From Candidatus Saccharimonadota bacterium (GTDB taxonomy: Bacteria; Patescibacteriota; Saccharimonadia; Saccharimonadales; Saccharimonadaceae), in the NCBI GenBank assembly GCA_017405265.1, contig JAFRAS010000008.1, positions 140,544-204,543 on the forward strand: a stretch of DNA of 64,000 bases, read 5' to 3'. Shown here in pieces: positions 16,823 through 25,133 of the stretch. The notes under the pieces were generated by a model that saw only the letters and a list, made by a program, of their open reading frames with translations, ran no database searches and was not told where the DNA came from. Every line of letters begins with the position of its first letter. Position 1 is the stretch's first letter. The position numbers were made by a program, and so were the translations under genes.

Positions 16823-17469
16823 ATCAAAACTCCCGGTCGATCGGCCTCAGCGTCAAGGTCTTTCAAGGCTTGTTCGGGGTCGTCGGCAGACGCAATAGCG
16901 GAGCCAACGTCGAGCACGTCGAGGTCGAGATGCGCGAGGGCGCGAACGTTTTGCATATTAACGCCGCCGTCCCAGGCGATTTCAAGATTCGGGTTTATGT
17001 TTCGGATGAGAGGGATTTTTTCGGTCTGGAGAAAGTCAGCTTGGCCACCTTGTTGGCCGAGGGTGCCGGCAAAAATCAGAGCAGCGTCGGCGGCTTTCAG
17101 CTCTTCGGTAAATTTCCCGGGGAAACTGCGGGCGAGGAGAGCGACGCCGCATTTAATTCCCTCGGTATGGAGGCGTTCAAAAACGGGGAGGAGCGGCTCG
17201 GAGGCTTCGGCGTGGAAATAGACGAGCGAGGGCTTCAGGCCGATAATCGCGTCGAGATGTTTCGAGGGTTCCGACACCATCATATGCAAATCGGCGACGA
17301 TGCCGGCGGTGGGCCACCAGATATTAGACTCGGTGATAGTCATCGCGGGGGTAAAAATGCCGTCGCTGATGTCGATTTGGACACGCTTGGCGAATTTTGA
17401 GTAGCGCTCGGCAAAGTGGCGATACTCTTCGACGGTGCTAGTTAAAATTGTAGGGACAATTTCTATCAT
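16819..17469 (-). CDS. rpe: Ribulose-phosphate 3-epimerase family protein
   Basis: 216 residues, TIM-barrel size for Rpe, which interconverts ribulose 5-phosphate and xylulose 5-phosphate. Seen are MIEIVPTILTST, DLHMMVSEP (metal-ligand His) and AWDGGVNMQNV (catalytic Asp plus phosphate site). The first metal motif is altered: the usual HxD (HVDVMDG) reads QIDISDG, so one metal-ligand His is Gln. This may reduce metal dependence or shift substrate. The position between rpiB and a sugar kinase supports pentose-phosphate function. Confidence 0.82.
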   Translation of the reverse strand: MIEIVPTILTSTVEEYRHFAERYSKFAKRVQIDISDGIFTPAMTITESNIWWPTAGIVADLHMMVSEPSKHLDAIIGLKPSLVYFHAEASEPLLPVFERLHTEGIKCGVALLARSFPGKFTEELKAADAALIFAGTLGQQGGQADFLQTEKIPLIRNINPNLEIAWDGGVNMQNVRALAHLDLDVLDVGSAIASADDPEQALKDLDAEADRPGVLI

Positions 17470-17918
17470 AAAATCTCCATTTCATCAAGGCGATTAATGC
17501 GCCGAACGTGTCGGGGCTCTTCGGAAAAAACAGAGGTCAAAAACGATTGGAGCGCGTCTTTAGCCTCCGAAGAATTTTGGAAATCGGCGGCGAAACAAAT
17601 CACGTTGGCGTCTTCGTGGGCGCGGGCGAGTTCGGCGATTTTCGGAGTCCAGCCGACGACGGCGCGGATACCGGCGTGGCGGTTCGCGGCGATGGCGACG
17701 CCGGTGCCGGAACCACAAACGAGAATGCCGAAAGAGCCGGGCGCGTGCAAAACGGCTTCCGAAACGCGCTTCGCGGCGTCGTTATAATCGTCGGTTTCAT
17801 CGAGAACGGCGGGACCGAGATCGGAGAAAGAGAAGCCTTCCGGGAGCGAAAAAGTCGATAAGAGCTCATTCTTCAGGTCAAAGCCGCGATGGTCGGATGA
17901 AATGTAGACGTTAATCAT
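17466..17918 (-). CDS. rpiB: Ribose-5-phosphate isomerase B
   Basis: 150 residues of the RpiB/LacAB family. Motifs are SSDHRGFDLKNEL near the start and the catalytic-cysteine loop LVCGSGTGVAIAANRHAGIRA. RpiB interconverts ribose 5-phosphate and ribulose 5-phosphate. It overlaps rpe by 4 nt and lies 15 nt after gap, so all four genes form one unit giving non-oxidative pentose interconversion linked to glyceraldehyde 3-phosphate. Confidence 0.92.
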   Translation of the reverse strand: MINVYISSDHRGFDLKNELLSTFSLPEGFSFSDLGPAVLDETDDYNDAAKRVSEAVLHAPGSFGILVCGSGTGVAIAANRHAGIRAVVGWTPKIAELARAHEDANVICFAADFQNSSEAKDALQSFLTSVFSEEPRHVRRINRLDEMEIL

Positions 17919-17933
17919 GCGCCCGCCCCACGA

Positions 17934-18938
17934 CTATTTCATTTTTCCAAAATCGGCGGCGAGTTCGACGAGACGGTTGCTGTAGCCCCATTCGTTATCG
18001 TACCAAGCGACAACTTTCACGAGGTTGCCGTCAACGACGTCGGTCAAGGGCAAGTCAACGACGCAAGAGTGCGAGTTGCCGCGGAAGTCCATCGAGACGA
18101 GCTCTTCTTCGGTTGCGTCCAGAATGCCTTCGAAATAAGGTTCTTTGGCGGCTTTTTTGAAGGCCTTGTTGATCATTTCTTTGGTTACGTCGCATTTCAA
18201 GACGGCGGTAATGTCAGAAAGAGAGACAACTGGGGTCGGGACGCGGACGGAGAGGCCGTTAAAGTGACCTTTCAGAGACGGGATAGTGAGAGCGGCGGCT
18301 TTGCTGGCGCCGGTCGTGGTTGGGACGATGTTTTCGGCAGCGGCACGAGCTTCGCGGAGGTCTTTCGCCGGGGCGTCTTGGAGACGTTGGGAGGCGGTGT
18401 AAGAGTGGATAGTGGTCATCATGGCTTTTTCGATGCCGAAGTTGTCTTCGAGAACTTTCATCACGGGGGCGATACAGTTCGTCGTGCAGGAGGCATTCGA
18501 GACGATTTCGTCGTCAGCGGTCAGGACTTCTTCATTCACGCCAATCACGACGGTTTTCGCGCCTTCGCCCTTCGCGGGAGCGGAAAGGACGACTTTTTTC
18601 GCGCCGGCGTCGATGTGCGCGCGGGCGAGTTTCGGGTCGGTGAAGCGGCCAGTACACTCGAGGACGACGTCCACGCCGAGGCGTTTCCAGGGGAGATTCG
18701 CGGGGTCGGGCTCGGCGACAACGCGAATTTTGCGAGTGTTGACGTAAAGATATTTGTCGTCGGCGGTGACTTTGCGATCATAAGTGCCGTAAGACGAATC
18801 ATGTTTCAAAAGATGCGCCAGGGCAGACGGGGCGGAGAGGTCGTTAATCGCGACCACTTCGACATCGCGGCGATCGAGCGCGATTTTTAAAGCGGAGCGA
18901 CCGATGCGTCCGAAGCCGTTAATTGCTATTTTTACCAT
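17934..18938 (-). CDS. gap: Glyceraldehyde-3-phosphate dehydrogenase
   Basis: 334 residues of type I GAPDH: NAD site INGFGRIGRSALK, active-site SNASCTTNCIAP (catalytic Cys) and the C-terminal WYDNEWGYSNR. It oxidises glyceraldehyde 3-phosphate to 1,3-bisphosphoglycerate. It is the first gene of the gap-rpiB-rpe-pfkB operon and has a strong AAAGGAGG site. The upstream TGTGCTATAAT box (complement, near 18961-18971) leaves a leader of about 20 nt, so unlike many neighbours this mRNA is not leaderless. Confidence 0.97.
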   Translation of the reverse strand: MVKIAINGFGRIGRSALKIALDRRDVEVVAINDLSAPSALAHLLKHDSSYGTYDRKVTADDKYLYVNTRKIRVVAEPDPANLPWKRLGVDVVLECTGRFTDPKLARAHIDAGAKKVVLSAPAKGEGAKTVVIGVNEEVLTADDEIVSNASCTTNCIAPVMKVLEDNFGIEKAMMTTIHSYTASQRLQDAPAKDLREARAAAENIVPTTTGASKAAALTIPSLKGHFNGLSVRVPTPVVSLSDITAVLKCDVTKEMINKAFKKAAKEPYFEGILDATEEELVSMDFRGNSHSCVVDLPLTDVVDGNLVKVVAWYDNEWGYSNRLVELAADFGKMK

Positions 18939-19023
18939 ATACCTCCTTTATTTTAATCTATTATAGCACAAAAATTTTAGAATATACAAGAATATTTTTC
19001 ATCGACTGTGGTATAATGGTGGC

Positions 19024-20253
19024 ATGAAAAGAAGTCAGAGTTTTTTGAAAACGCTAAGGGAGGCGCCGAAAGATGAAGAGGCGCGCGGAGCGCAATTTTT
19101 GATTCGAGCTGGATACGTGAATAAAGAGATGGCCGGAGTGTATAATTATCTGCCTTTGGGGCTTAAAGCGATTGAGAAAATCAAGGCGGTGATTCGCGAA
19201 GAAATGGCGGGGCTCGGGGCGGAAGAAATTGAGATGACGGCGCTCCAGAACGCAAAAACCTGGCAAGCTTCGGGGAGGTGGGACGACAAGGTGATGGATG
19301 TCTGGTTTAAGACAAAATTGAACGCCGGGGGCGAGGTGGGGCTGGCGCCGACGCACGAGGAGCCGATTACGAAGATGCTGACGGCGTATGTGAATAGTTA
19401 TAAAGATTTGCCTTGTTCGGTTTTTCAGTTCCAAACGAAGTTTCGAAATGAACTTCGGGCAAAATCGGGGATTTTAAGGACGCGCGAGTTTTTGATGAAG
19501 GATTTGTATTCTTTCGCAAAAAATCGAGAGGAGCACGAAGAGTTTTATCACAAGGTCGAAGCTTCTTATAAACGGATTTATGAAAAACTGGGGCTTCCGC
19601 AAGTTTACCAGTGTTTTGCGAGTGGCGGGGCGTTTTCGAAATATAGCCACGAATTTCAGTGTTTGACTCCGGTCGGCGAGGACACGATTTATCACAATGC
19701 GGATTTTTCGGTGGTTTTGAATGAAGAAGTATTGAACGACGAAGTGCTTAGCGAGCTCGGAGTCAAGAGAGAAGAGCTCGTCTCCGAAAAGGCGGCCGAA
19801 GTGGGTAACATTTTCACGCTCGGAGAGAAATATTCGGAGCCATTGGGACTCAAGTTTAACGACGAAAATGGCGAGCGAAAAAATGTTTTCATGGGGTCGT
19901 ATGGAATTGGTGTCTCTAGAGTTTTCGGGGTAATTGCGGAAAAAATGGCGGACGAGAAGGGATTGGTGCTTCCCTCTGCGATTTCGCCTTATCAATATTA
20001 TCTCATCGGAATTGGCGACGAAGGAATGAGAGCTGCCGAGGAAATTTACGCGAGAGCGCCAGAAAAGTTTATCTTTGACGACAGAGATGAACGGCCGGGG
20101 GTGAAATTTGCGGACGCGGAGCTCATTGGAATTCCGGAGCGCGTCGTGGTGTCGGATAAGACACTTCGTGATGGTAAAATCGAAGTAGTGACGCGAGCGA
20201 ACGGCGCGACAAAACTATTGACAAAGGAAGAGTTTCTTAGTAAACTTTCTTAA
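19024..20253 (+). CDS. proS: Proline-tRNA ligase, short form without editing insertion
   Basis: 409 residues, class II synthetase. Motif 2 lies in FRNELRAKSGILRTREFLMKDLYSF and motif 3 in MGSYGIGVSRVFG, with the C-terminal anticodon-binding domain after it. Canonical bacterial ProRS is near 570 residues because of an insertion that edits Ala-tRNA-Pro. That insertion is missing between motifs 2 and 3, as in other minimal genomes. TATAAT (19012-19017) lies 6 nt before the ATG, so the transcript is probably leaderless. greA follows 15 nt downstream. Confidence 0.95.
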   Translation: MKRSQSFLKTLREAPKDEEARGAQFLIRAGYVNKEMAGVYNYLPLGLKAIEKIKAVIREEMAGLGAEEIEMTALQNAKTWQASGRWDDKVMDVWFKTKLNAGGEVGLAPTHEEPITKMLTAYVNSYKDLPCSVFQFQTKFRNELRAKSGILRTREFLMKDLYSFAKNREEHEEFYHKVEASYKRIYEKLGLPQVYQCFASGGAFSKYSHEFQCLTPVGEDTIYHNADFSVVLNEEVLNDEVLSELGVKREELVSEKAAEVGNIFTLGEKYSEPLGLKFNDENGERKNVFMGSYGIGVSRVFGVIAEKMADEKGLVLPSAISPYQYYLIGIGDEGMRAAEEIYARAPEKFIFDDRDERPGVKFADAELIGIPERVVVSDKTLRDGKIEVVTRANGATKLLTKEEFLSKLS

Positions 20254-20268
20254 CGAAAAGGAGTTGAT

Positions 20269-20727
20269 ATGATTAAAAAAGTCGTTAATCTTACGGCGGA
20301 TGGAAAAGCGAAGCTGGAAAAAGAGTTGAATGAGTTAATTGCGAGGCGCCCGGAAGTAGCCGAGAGGCTGGCGACGGCCAGAGCTTTTGGCGATTTGTCC
20401 GAGAATCAGGAATATTCCGACGCAAGAGCCGAACAAAAGGCGATCGAAAACCGGATTTTCGAAATTCAAGACATTTTGAAAAATGCAAAAGTAATTCGCG
20501 GAGCGAAGCACACAAAAGTCGGCGTCGGCGCGAAAGTTAAAGTTAAGACTGGGAAGAAAGAAATTGATTATGAAATCGTTTCGCCGGTCGAGGCGGACCC
20601 GCTTTCGGGACGGATTTCGGATCAGTCGCCAATCGGGAAAGCAATGCTGGGGAGAAAATCCGGCGAAGAGTTCGAGCTCAAAACCCAAACTGGCGCAACA
20701 AAATACACAATCGTGTCGGTAGAATAG
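20269..20727 (+). CDS. greA: Transcription elongation factor GreA
   Basis: 152 residues: an N-terminal coiled coil (GKAKLEKELNELIARRPEVAERLATARAFGDLSENQEYSDARAEQ) whose acidic tip enters the RNA polymerase secondary channel, and a C-terminal FKBP-like domain with DYEIVSPVEADPLSGRISDQSPIGKAMLGRKSGE. It rescues backtracked polymerase by stimulating transcript cleavage. It has an AAGGAG site and is co-transcribed with proS. Confidence 0.96.
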   Translation: MIKKVVNLTADGKAKLEKELNELIARRPEVAERLATARAFGDLSENQEYSDARAEQKAIENRIFEIQDILKNAKVIRGAKHTKVGVGAKVKVKTGKKEIDYEIVSPVEADPLSGRISDQSPIGKAMLGRKSGEEFELKTQTGATKYTIVSVE

Positions 20728-20757
20728 GAAAAATCGGCCGAAAGGCCGATTTTTTAT
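20728..20757. terminator. Bidirectional terminator between greA and topA
   Basis: AAATCGGCC (20731-20739), loop GAAA, GGCCGATTT (20744-20752), with A runs on one side and T runs on the other, so it works for both convergent genes. Confidence 0.9.
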
Positions 20758-23036
20758 TTCTTTTTCGTCACTTTTCGCCTTGCGCGAGATTTTTTGGGTT
20801 TATTTTTCAAAATTTCTTCACATTGCTCTTTGGTCAAGGTGGCGATTTTGGTGTCTTTCGGAAGTTTCGCGGTATTGAAACGGCCGGGGCCTTTTACGTA
20901 GGGGCCGTAGGCGCCATTGATAACCATAATGTCGCCAAAATCTTTTAAAATCGAGGCGAGTTTTTCGGCATAGAGCTCTTTGGCGCGGTCGAAAGAAATA
21001 GTATAGGGGTCGTCGGACTTTAGTTGGATGTTGTAATTCCCGGCTTTGAGATAGGGGCCGAAGGGGCCGGAGGCGGCGATGATTTCGGCGCCATCGTCGG
21101 CGCGACCGAGATTTCGCGGGAGAGCTGGGAGAGCGAGTTGCTTTAAGGCGTCTTCGAAAGTGACGGTTTTTACGGTTTTTCTCTTCGGGAGAGGAGCGAA
21201 GCGAGGCTTTACGCCTGCGACTTTTTCGACTTCGCCGAGTTGGATGAAGCCGCCGTTTTTGCCAATTTTGGCGTAAATCGGAAAGCCAGTTTCGGGGTCG
21301 GTGCCGAGGAGACGAGCGTTGTTATAACGCGCAATATCTTCGGAGGCTTCGACGGTCTTTTTGAAGGGAGCGTAAAAATCGCGAAGCATGGTTACGCGGT
21401 CGAGCTTTTGTTCGGCGATTTTATCGAGGTCTTCTTCAATACTGGCAGTGAAAGAATAATCAACGATGTTGGCGAAATTGTCAGTCAAAAAGCCCGAAAC
21501 GAGCTCGCCGATCGGGGTCGGGAGGAGCTTGCCCTTGGTCGAACCGGATTTTTCGCTGTCTTTCTCTACCGCAATTTCGCCGTTTTTCAGGCTCAAGACT
21601 CGGACTTTGCGTTCGCGGCCTTCGCCTTCGCCTTTCACAACGTAGCCGCGGGATTGGATGGCGGTCAAAATCGAGGCATAAGTCGAAGGGCGACCGATGC
21701 CGAGCTCTTCGAGTTTTTTCACCAGTGAGCCCTCAGTGAAACGAGCGGGTGGATTCGAGAAAGTCTCGCGCGCAAGGATTTCTTCCGCGGTAAGCAAGTC
21801 GCCTTTTTGGAGGTCCGGAAGCGCAGTTTCTTTCATCGAGCCATAGACTTTCAAGAAGCCGTCGAAGAGAATAGTTTCACCCTTGGCGGTGAATTTCAGG
21901 TCTTTATTCGAGCTCGGAGTGATAGTCGCGACGGTGCGAGCGACCTTCGCTGGCGACATTTGGGTCGCGAGAGTGCGCGAGCGAATGAGGCTATAAAGTT
22001 TCTTTTCGTAGTCGTTTTTGCCAGCGGACGCAACCTCGATGTGAGAGGGGCGGATGGCTTCGTGAGCTTCTTGGGCGCCGGCGGATTTAGTTTTGAAATG
22101 GCGGACTTTTAAGTAATTTTTGCCATAGGTTTTTTCAATATAAGAGGCCATCGCGGCGAGAGCTTGGTTCGAGAGGTTAAGCGAGTCGGTACGGTGATAG
22201 GTAATGTGGCCGGCCTGATAGAGACCTTGGGCGGCGGACATGGTAGTGCGGGCGGAGAAGCCGAGGCGAGAGGAAGCTTCGATTTGGAGCGCGGCGGTGG
22301 TGAGGGGTACGGGGTTGGCGCGCTCGGCGTCTTTTTTCTCGAGATTTTCGACGGAAAAAGTTGCGGATTTTAAGGAATCCAAAAGTTCGCTCGCGGATTT
22401 TTCGTCGTTCAATTCAAATTTTTCGACCGTGGCCGGGAAAGATTGGCCGGATTTTTCAAAAGTAGCGGATAACTTAAAAGTAGATTTGGACTCAAAAGCT
22501 TCTATTTCTTTCTCGCGCTCGACGATGAGGCGGAGGGCTGGCGACTGGACGCGGCCGGCCGAAACGGCGCCGGGGACTTTTTTCCGGACAACGCCAGAGA
22601 GGTCATAGCCGACGAGCATATCGAGGGTCTGGCGAGCCTGCTGGGAAGAGACCATGTTCATATTGACGATGCGCGGGTGCTTCAGGGCTTCTTCCAGAGC
22701 GGGTTTTGTAATTTCGTGGAAAGTAAGGCGCGGAGTGGAAGAGAGCGGAAGTTTCAAAACTTCGGCAAGGTGCCAAGAAATCGACTCGCCTTCGCGGTCC
22801 TCATCGGTCGCGAGATAGACATTATCTACGGATTTTACGGCTTTTTTCAGCTCGGCGACGGTCTTTTTGTGTTCTGGGTCGATTTCGTAAGTTACGGCAA
22901 AATCGTGAGCTACATCAACCTTAACGTCTTTTCGAATGTGCCCAACAGAGGCCAGGACGCGAAAATCGGGACCTAAGTATTTTTCAATAGTCTTGGCTTT
23001 GGCGGGAGACTCTACGATTAATAAGTTTTTGGGCAT
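20754..23036 (-). CDS. topA: DNA topoisomerase I
   Basis: 760 residues of type IA topoisomerase. The TOPRIM domain opens the protein (LLIVESPAKAKTIEKYLG, then DEDREGESISWHLAEVL), and the active-site tyrosine is in ITYHRTDSLNLS. C-terminal repeats have the form GFPIYAKIGKNGGFIQLG and ASGPFGPYLKAG, typical of TopA C-terminal domains without cysteines, so the C4 zinc fingers of E. coli TopA are absent. It ends in a Lys/Arg-rich tail. It relaxes negative supercoils. AT-rich DNA next to the ATG suggests a very short or absent leader. Confidence 0.96.
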   Translation of the reverse strand: MPKNLLIVESPAKAKTIEKYLGPDFRVLASVGHIRKDVKVDVAHDFAVTYEIDPEHKKTVAELKKAVKSVDNVYLATDEDREGESISWHLAEVLKLPLSSTPRLTFHEITKPALEEALKHPRIVNMNMVSSQQARQTLDMLVGYDLSGVVRKKVPGAVSAGRVQSPALRLIVEREKEIEAFESKSTFKLSATFEKSGQSFPATVEKFELNDEKSASELLDSLKSATFSVENLEKKDAERANPVPLTTAALQIEASSRLGFSARTTMSAAQGLYQAGHITYHRTDSLNLSNQALAAMASYIEKTYGKNYLKVRHFKTKSAGAQEAHEAIRPSHIEVASAGKNDYEKKLYSLIRSRTLATQMSPAKVARTVATITPSSNKDLKFTAKGETILFDGFLKVYGSMKETALPDLQKGDLLTAEEILARETFSNPPARFTEGSLVKKLEELGIGRPSTYASILTAIQSRGYVVKGEGEGRERKVRVLSLKNGEIAVEKDSEKSGSTKGKLLPTPIGELVSGFLTDNFANIVDYSFTASIEEDLDKIAEQKLDRVTMLRDFYAPFKKTVEASEDIARYNNARLLGTDPETGFPIYAKIGKNGGFIQLGEVEKVAGVKPRFAPLPKRKTVKTVTFEDALKQLALPALPRNLGRADDGAEIIAASGPFGPYLKAGNYNIQLKSDDPYTISFDRAKELYAEKLASILKDFGDIMVINGAYGPYVKGPGRFNTAKLPKDTKIATLTKEQCEEILKNKPKKSRARRKVTKKK

Positions 23037-23068
23037 ATTTATATATATAATATATTAATAGAGAAAAG

Positions 23069-23482
23069 TCAACTCTTTTTCCGGTAAGACTGAATAGCGG
23101 CGCGAAGAGCGTCGTGGCCCAGGACGGAGCAGTGGAATTTGTGCTTCGGGAGACCGCCGAGGTATTCGGCGATGTCGTCGGCGGAAATCGCGAGGGCGTC
23201 GTCCAGAGTTTTTCCCTTTGCAAGTTCAGAAAGAGCCGAGGTCGAGGCGATAGCCGAGGCACAGCCGTAGGTCTTCCATTTTACGTCTTCGATTTTGTCG
23301 TCTTTGATTTTTAAAAACATTAGCATCTGGTCGCCACAGATAGGGTTGCCGACGATACCCTTGGCGTCGTAAGCGAATTTCGACTCGTCGCCCATGAGAA
23401 AGTTTTTCGGATTCAAAAAATGTTCTTTCACGAGGTCGGAATAGGCGAAGGGATTAGCGGAATCGGTGGAATTTTCAGTCAT
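23069..23482 (-). CDS. iscU: Iron-sulfur cluster assembly scaffold IscU/NifU-like
   Basis: 137 residues with the three cluster-ligand cysteines of IscU: GNPICGD, TYGCASAIASTS and KFHCSVLG. The conserved Asp after the first Cys is present. It receives sulfur from the adjacent IscS and builds [2Fe-2S] or [4Fe-4S] clusters. It sits 2 bases after iscS in the nrdD-nrdG-iscS-iscU series and has its own AAAGGAG site. Confidence 0.93.
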   Translation of the reverse strand: MTENSTDSANPFAYSDLVKEHFLNPKNFLMGDESKFAYDAKGIVGNPICGDQMLMFLKIKDDKIEDVKWKTYGCASAIASTSALSELAKGKTLDDALAISADDIAEYLGGLPKHKFHCSVLGHDALRAAIQSYRKKS

Positions 23483-23483
23483 T

Positions 23484-24593
23484 TTACTCCTTTATTTTAA
23501 TAGTTGATATACCCTGCAAACGTTTTATGATATTAGGCAATATTTTCATTATTTTGTCAATATCATCTTCTTTCGCGTCGAGGCCGAAAGAGAAACGGAT
23601 GGAAGAATGGGCAACTTCGACGTCGTTTTTGGTCGCCATGAGGACATGGCTCGGCTTTGCGTCGGAAGAGGCGCAGGCGGAACCGGTCGAAACTTCGATG
23701 CCTCCCATGGTGTCGAGGTAGAGCTGAATCGACTCGCCCTCGGCGGCGGCGAAAGAAACGTTCAAGATGTTCGGGAGAGAATTTTCGAGGGGAGAATTGA
23801 GGCTCGAGTGGGGGATTTCTTTCAAGATACGCTTCGCGAGAGCGTTTTTTAGAGGGCGGATGTTTTTTTCGTAGAGTTCCCAGGTTTTATGTTTTTCGGC
23901 GTATTCAGCAGCGGCGGCGAAGCCGAGGATATTCACGAGCGGAGTAGTGCCGGCGCGGCGGTGATGTTCCTGGGCGCCACCCAGAATAAGTGGGCGGAAG
24001 GGTGCGCCTTTTTTGACGTATAAAAGACCGACGCCGACGGGCCCGCCGATTTTGTGCGCGGAGGCAGTGAGATAATCGACACCTAAAGCCTTCACGTCGA
24101 TAGGGATTTTGCCGAGAGCTTGGGTAGCGTCAGTGTGGAATTTATATTTGTCGTCAGTCGCAATCGGCTCCAGAGTCCCGAGTTCGTTATTCGCGAGCAT
24201 GACGGAAACGAGGCGCGATTCCGTCGGGAAGAGCTCGGTTTTTATCCGACCATTCTCATCCACGGGGATTTTCGTGAGACGAGAGGCGTATTCGAGGGCG
24301 GGTTCCAAGACCGAAGGATGCTCGATGGCGGAGACGGCGATGGGTTGACCGGCAAAAATATGCATTACAGTGTTGTTCGATTCGGAGCCGCCGGAGGTGA
24401 AAATGATTTCGGAGGGGTCGGCATTAATGAGGCAAGCGACTTTTTTGCGAGCGCTTTCGAGTAAATCGCGGGCGCGGGTGCCGGTAGAGTGGAGCGAAGA
24501 AGTATTGCCGAGCTCCATGTTCATCGCGTCTATCATGGCGGATTTTACTTCGGGGAGGAGGGGGGAGGTGGCGGAGTGGTCGAGATAAATCAT
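23484..24593 (-). CDS. iscS: Cysteine desulfurase (IscS/NifS family)
   Basis: 369 residues, fold type I PLP enzyme. The Schiff-base Lys is in TASAHKIGGPVGVG and the catalytic Cys is on the loop STGSACASSDAKPSHV, as in group I desulfurases. The N-terminus MIYLDHSATSPLLPEV is standard. It removes sulfur from cysteine for Fe-S clusters and tRNA thiolation. It overlaps nrdG by one base, which places cluster assembly in the same transcript as the radical-SAM activase that needs a cluster. Confidence 0.95.
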   Translation of the reverse strand: MIYLDHSATSPLLPEVKSAMIDAMNMELGNTSSLHSTGTRARDLLESARKKVACLINADPSEIIFTSGGSESNNTVMHIFAGQPIAVSAIEHPSVLEPALEYASRLTKIPVDENGRIKTELFPTESRLVSVMLANNELGTLEPIATDDKYKFHTDATQALGKIPIDVKALGVDYLTASAHKIGGPVGVGLLYVKKGAPFRPLILGGAQEHHRRAGTTPLVNILGFAAAAEYAEKHKTWELYEKNIRPLKNALAKRILKEIPHSSLNSPLENSLPNILNVSFAAAEGESIQLYLDTMGGIEVSTGSACASSDAKPSHVLMATKNDVEVAHSSIRFSFGLDAKEDDIDKIMKILPNIIKRLQGISTIKIKE

Positions 24594-25132
24594 TATTCTA
24601 CTTTCAGGATTTTAGCGGTGCCATATTCGAGGTGGAGGAGACGTTGGTTCTTTGAGCCGCGGAATTTCAGAGTTAAGTCGCGCTGAGCTAGGATGAAGGG
24701 ACCGTCGATTAAAGCGTCGAGAGATTTCAGGAAAGCCAGTGAGTCGCCGCCTTGTTCGACGATTTCTTCGTAGGTGTTACCAGAGAAAGACCAGATATTC
24801 CAACCAAGTTCCTTGCGGCAGAAGTCGGCGATTTCTTTGCAGGCTTTCGGTTGCGCGAAGGGTTCGCCACCGCAGAAGGTGATGCCGGATTGACCTTTGA
24901 ATTCTTTGAGGCGGGATTTTATCTCTTCGATATCGACGAGGAAACCGCCCTCGGGGTCCCAGGTTTCGGGGTTTTGGCAGCCAGGGCAGTGTTTGAAACA
25001 GCCCTGAGTCCAAAGCACCGCGCGGAGACCGTAGCCATTCACGATGTTGTCGTGTTCGAGCGGGCCCGAGAGGCGGATTTTGCCCGGAATTTCCGGCACG
25101 AGACGATTCGCCGTGGAAGGATACTTCCCCAT
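24593..25132 (-). CDS. nrdG: Anaerobic ribonucleotide reductase activating protein
   Basis: 179 residues of radical SAM type. The [4Fe-4S] motif CxxxCxxC is CFKHCPGC, followed by TFCGGEPFAQP for SAM binding. NrdG generates the glycyl radical on NrdD. It begins one base after the nrdD stop codon. The N-terminus is longer than in E. coli NrdG (about 40 residues before the cluster motif). Confidence 0.94.
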   Translation of the reverse strand: MGKYPSTANRLVPEIPGKIRLSGPLEHDNIVNGYGLRAVLWTQGCFKHCPGCQNPETWDPEGGFLVDIEEIKSRLKEFKGQSGITFCGGEPFAQPKACKEIADFCRKELGWNIWSFSGNTYEEIVEQGGDSLAFLKSLDALIDGPFILAQRDLTLKFRGSKNQRLLHLEYGTAKILKVE

Positions 25133-25133
25133 C

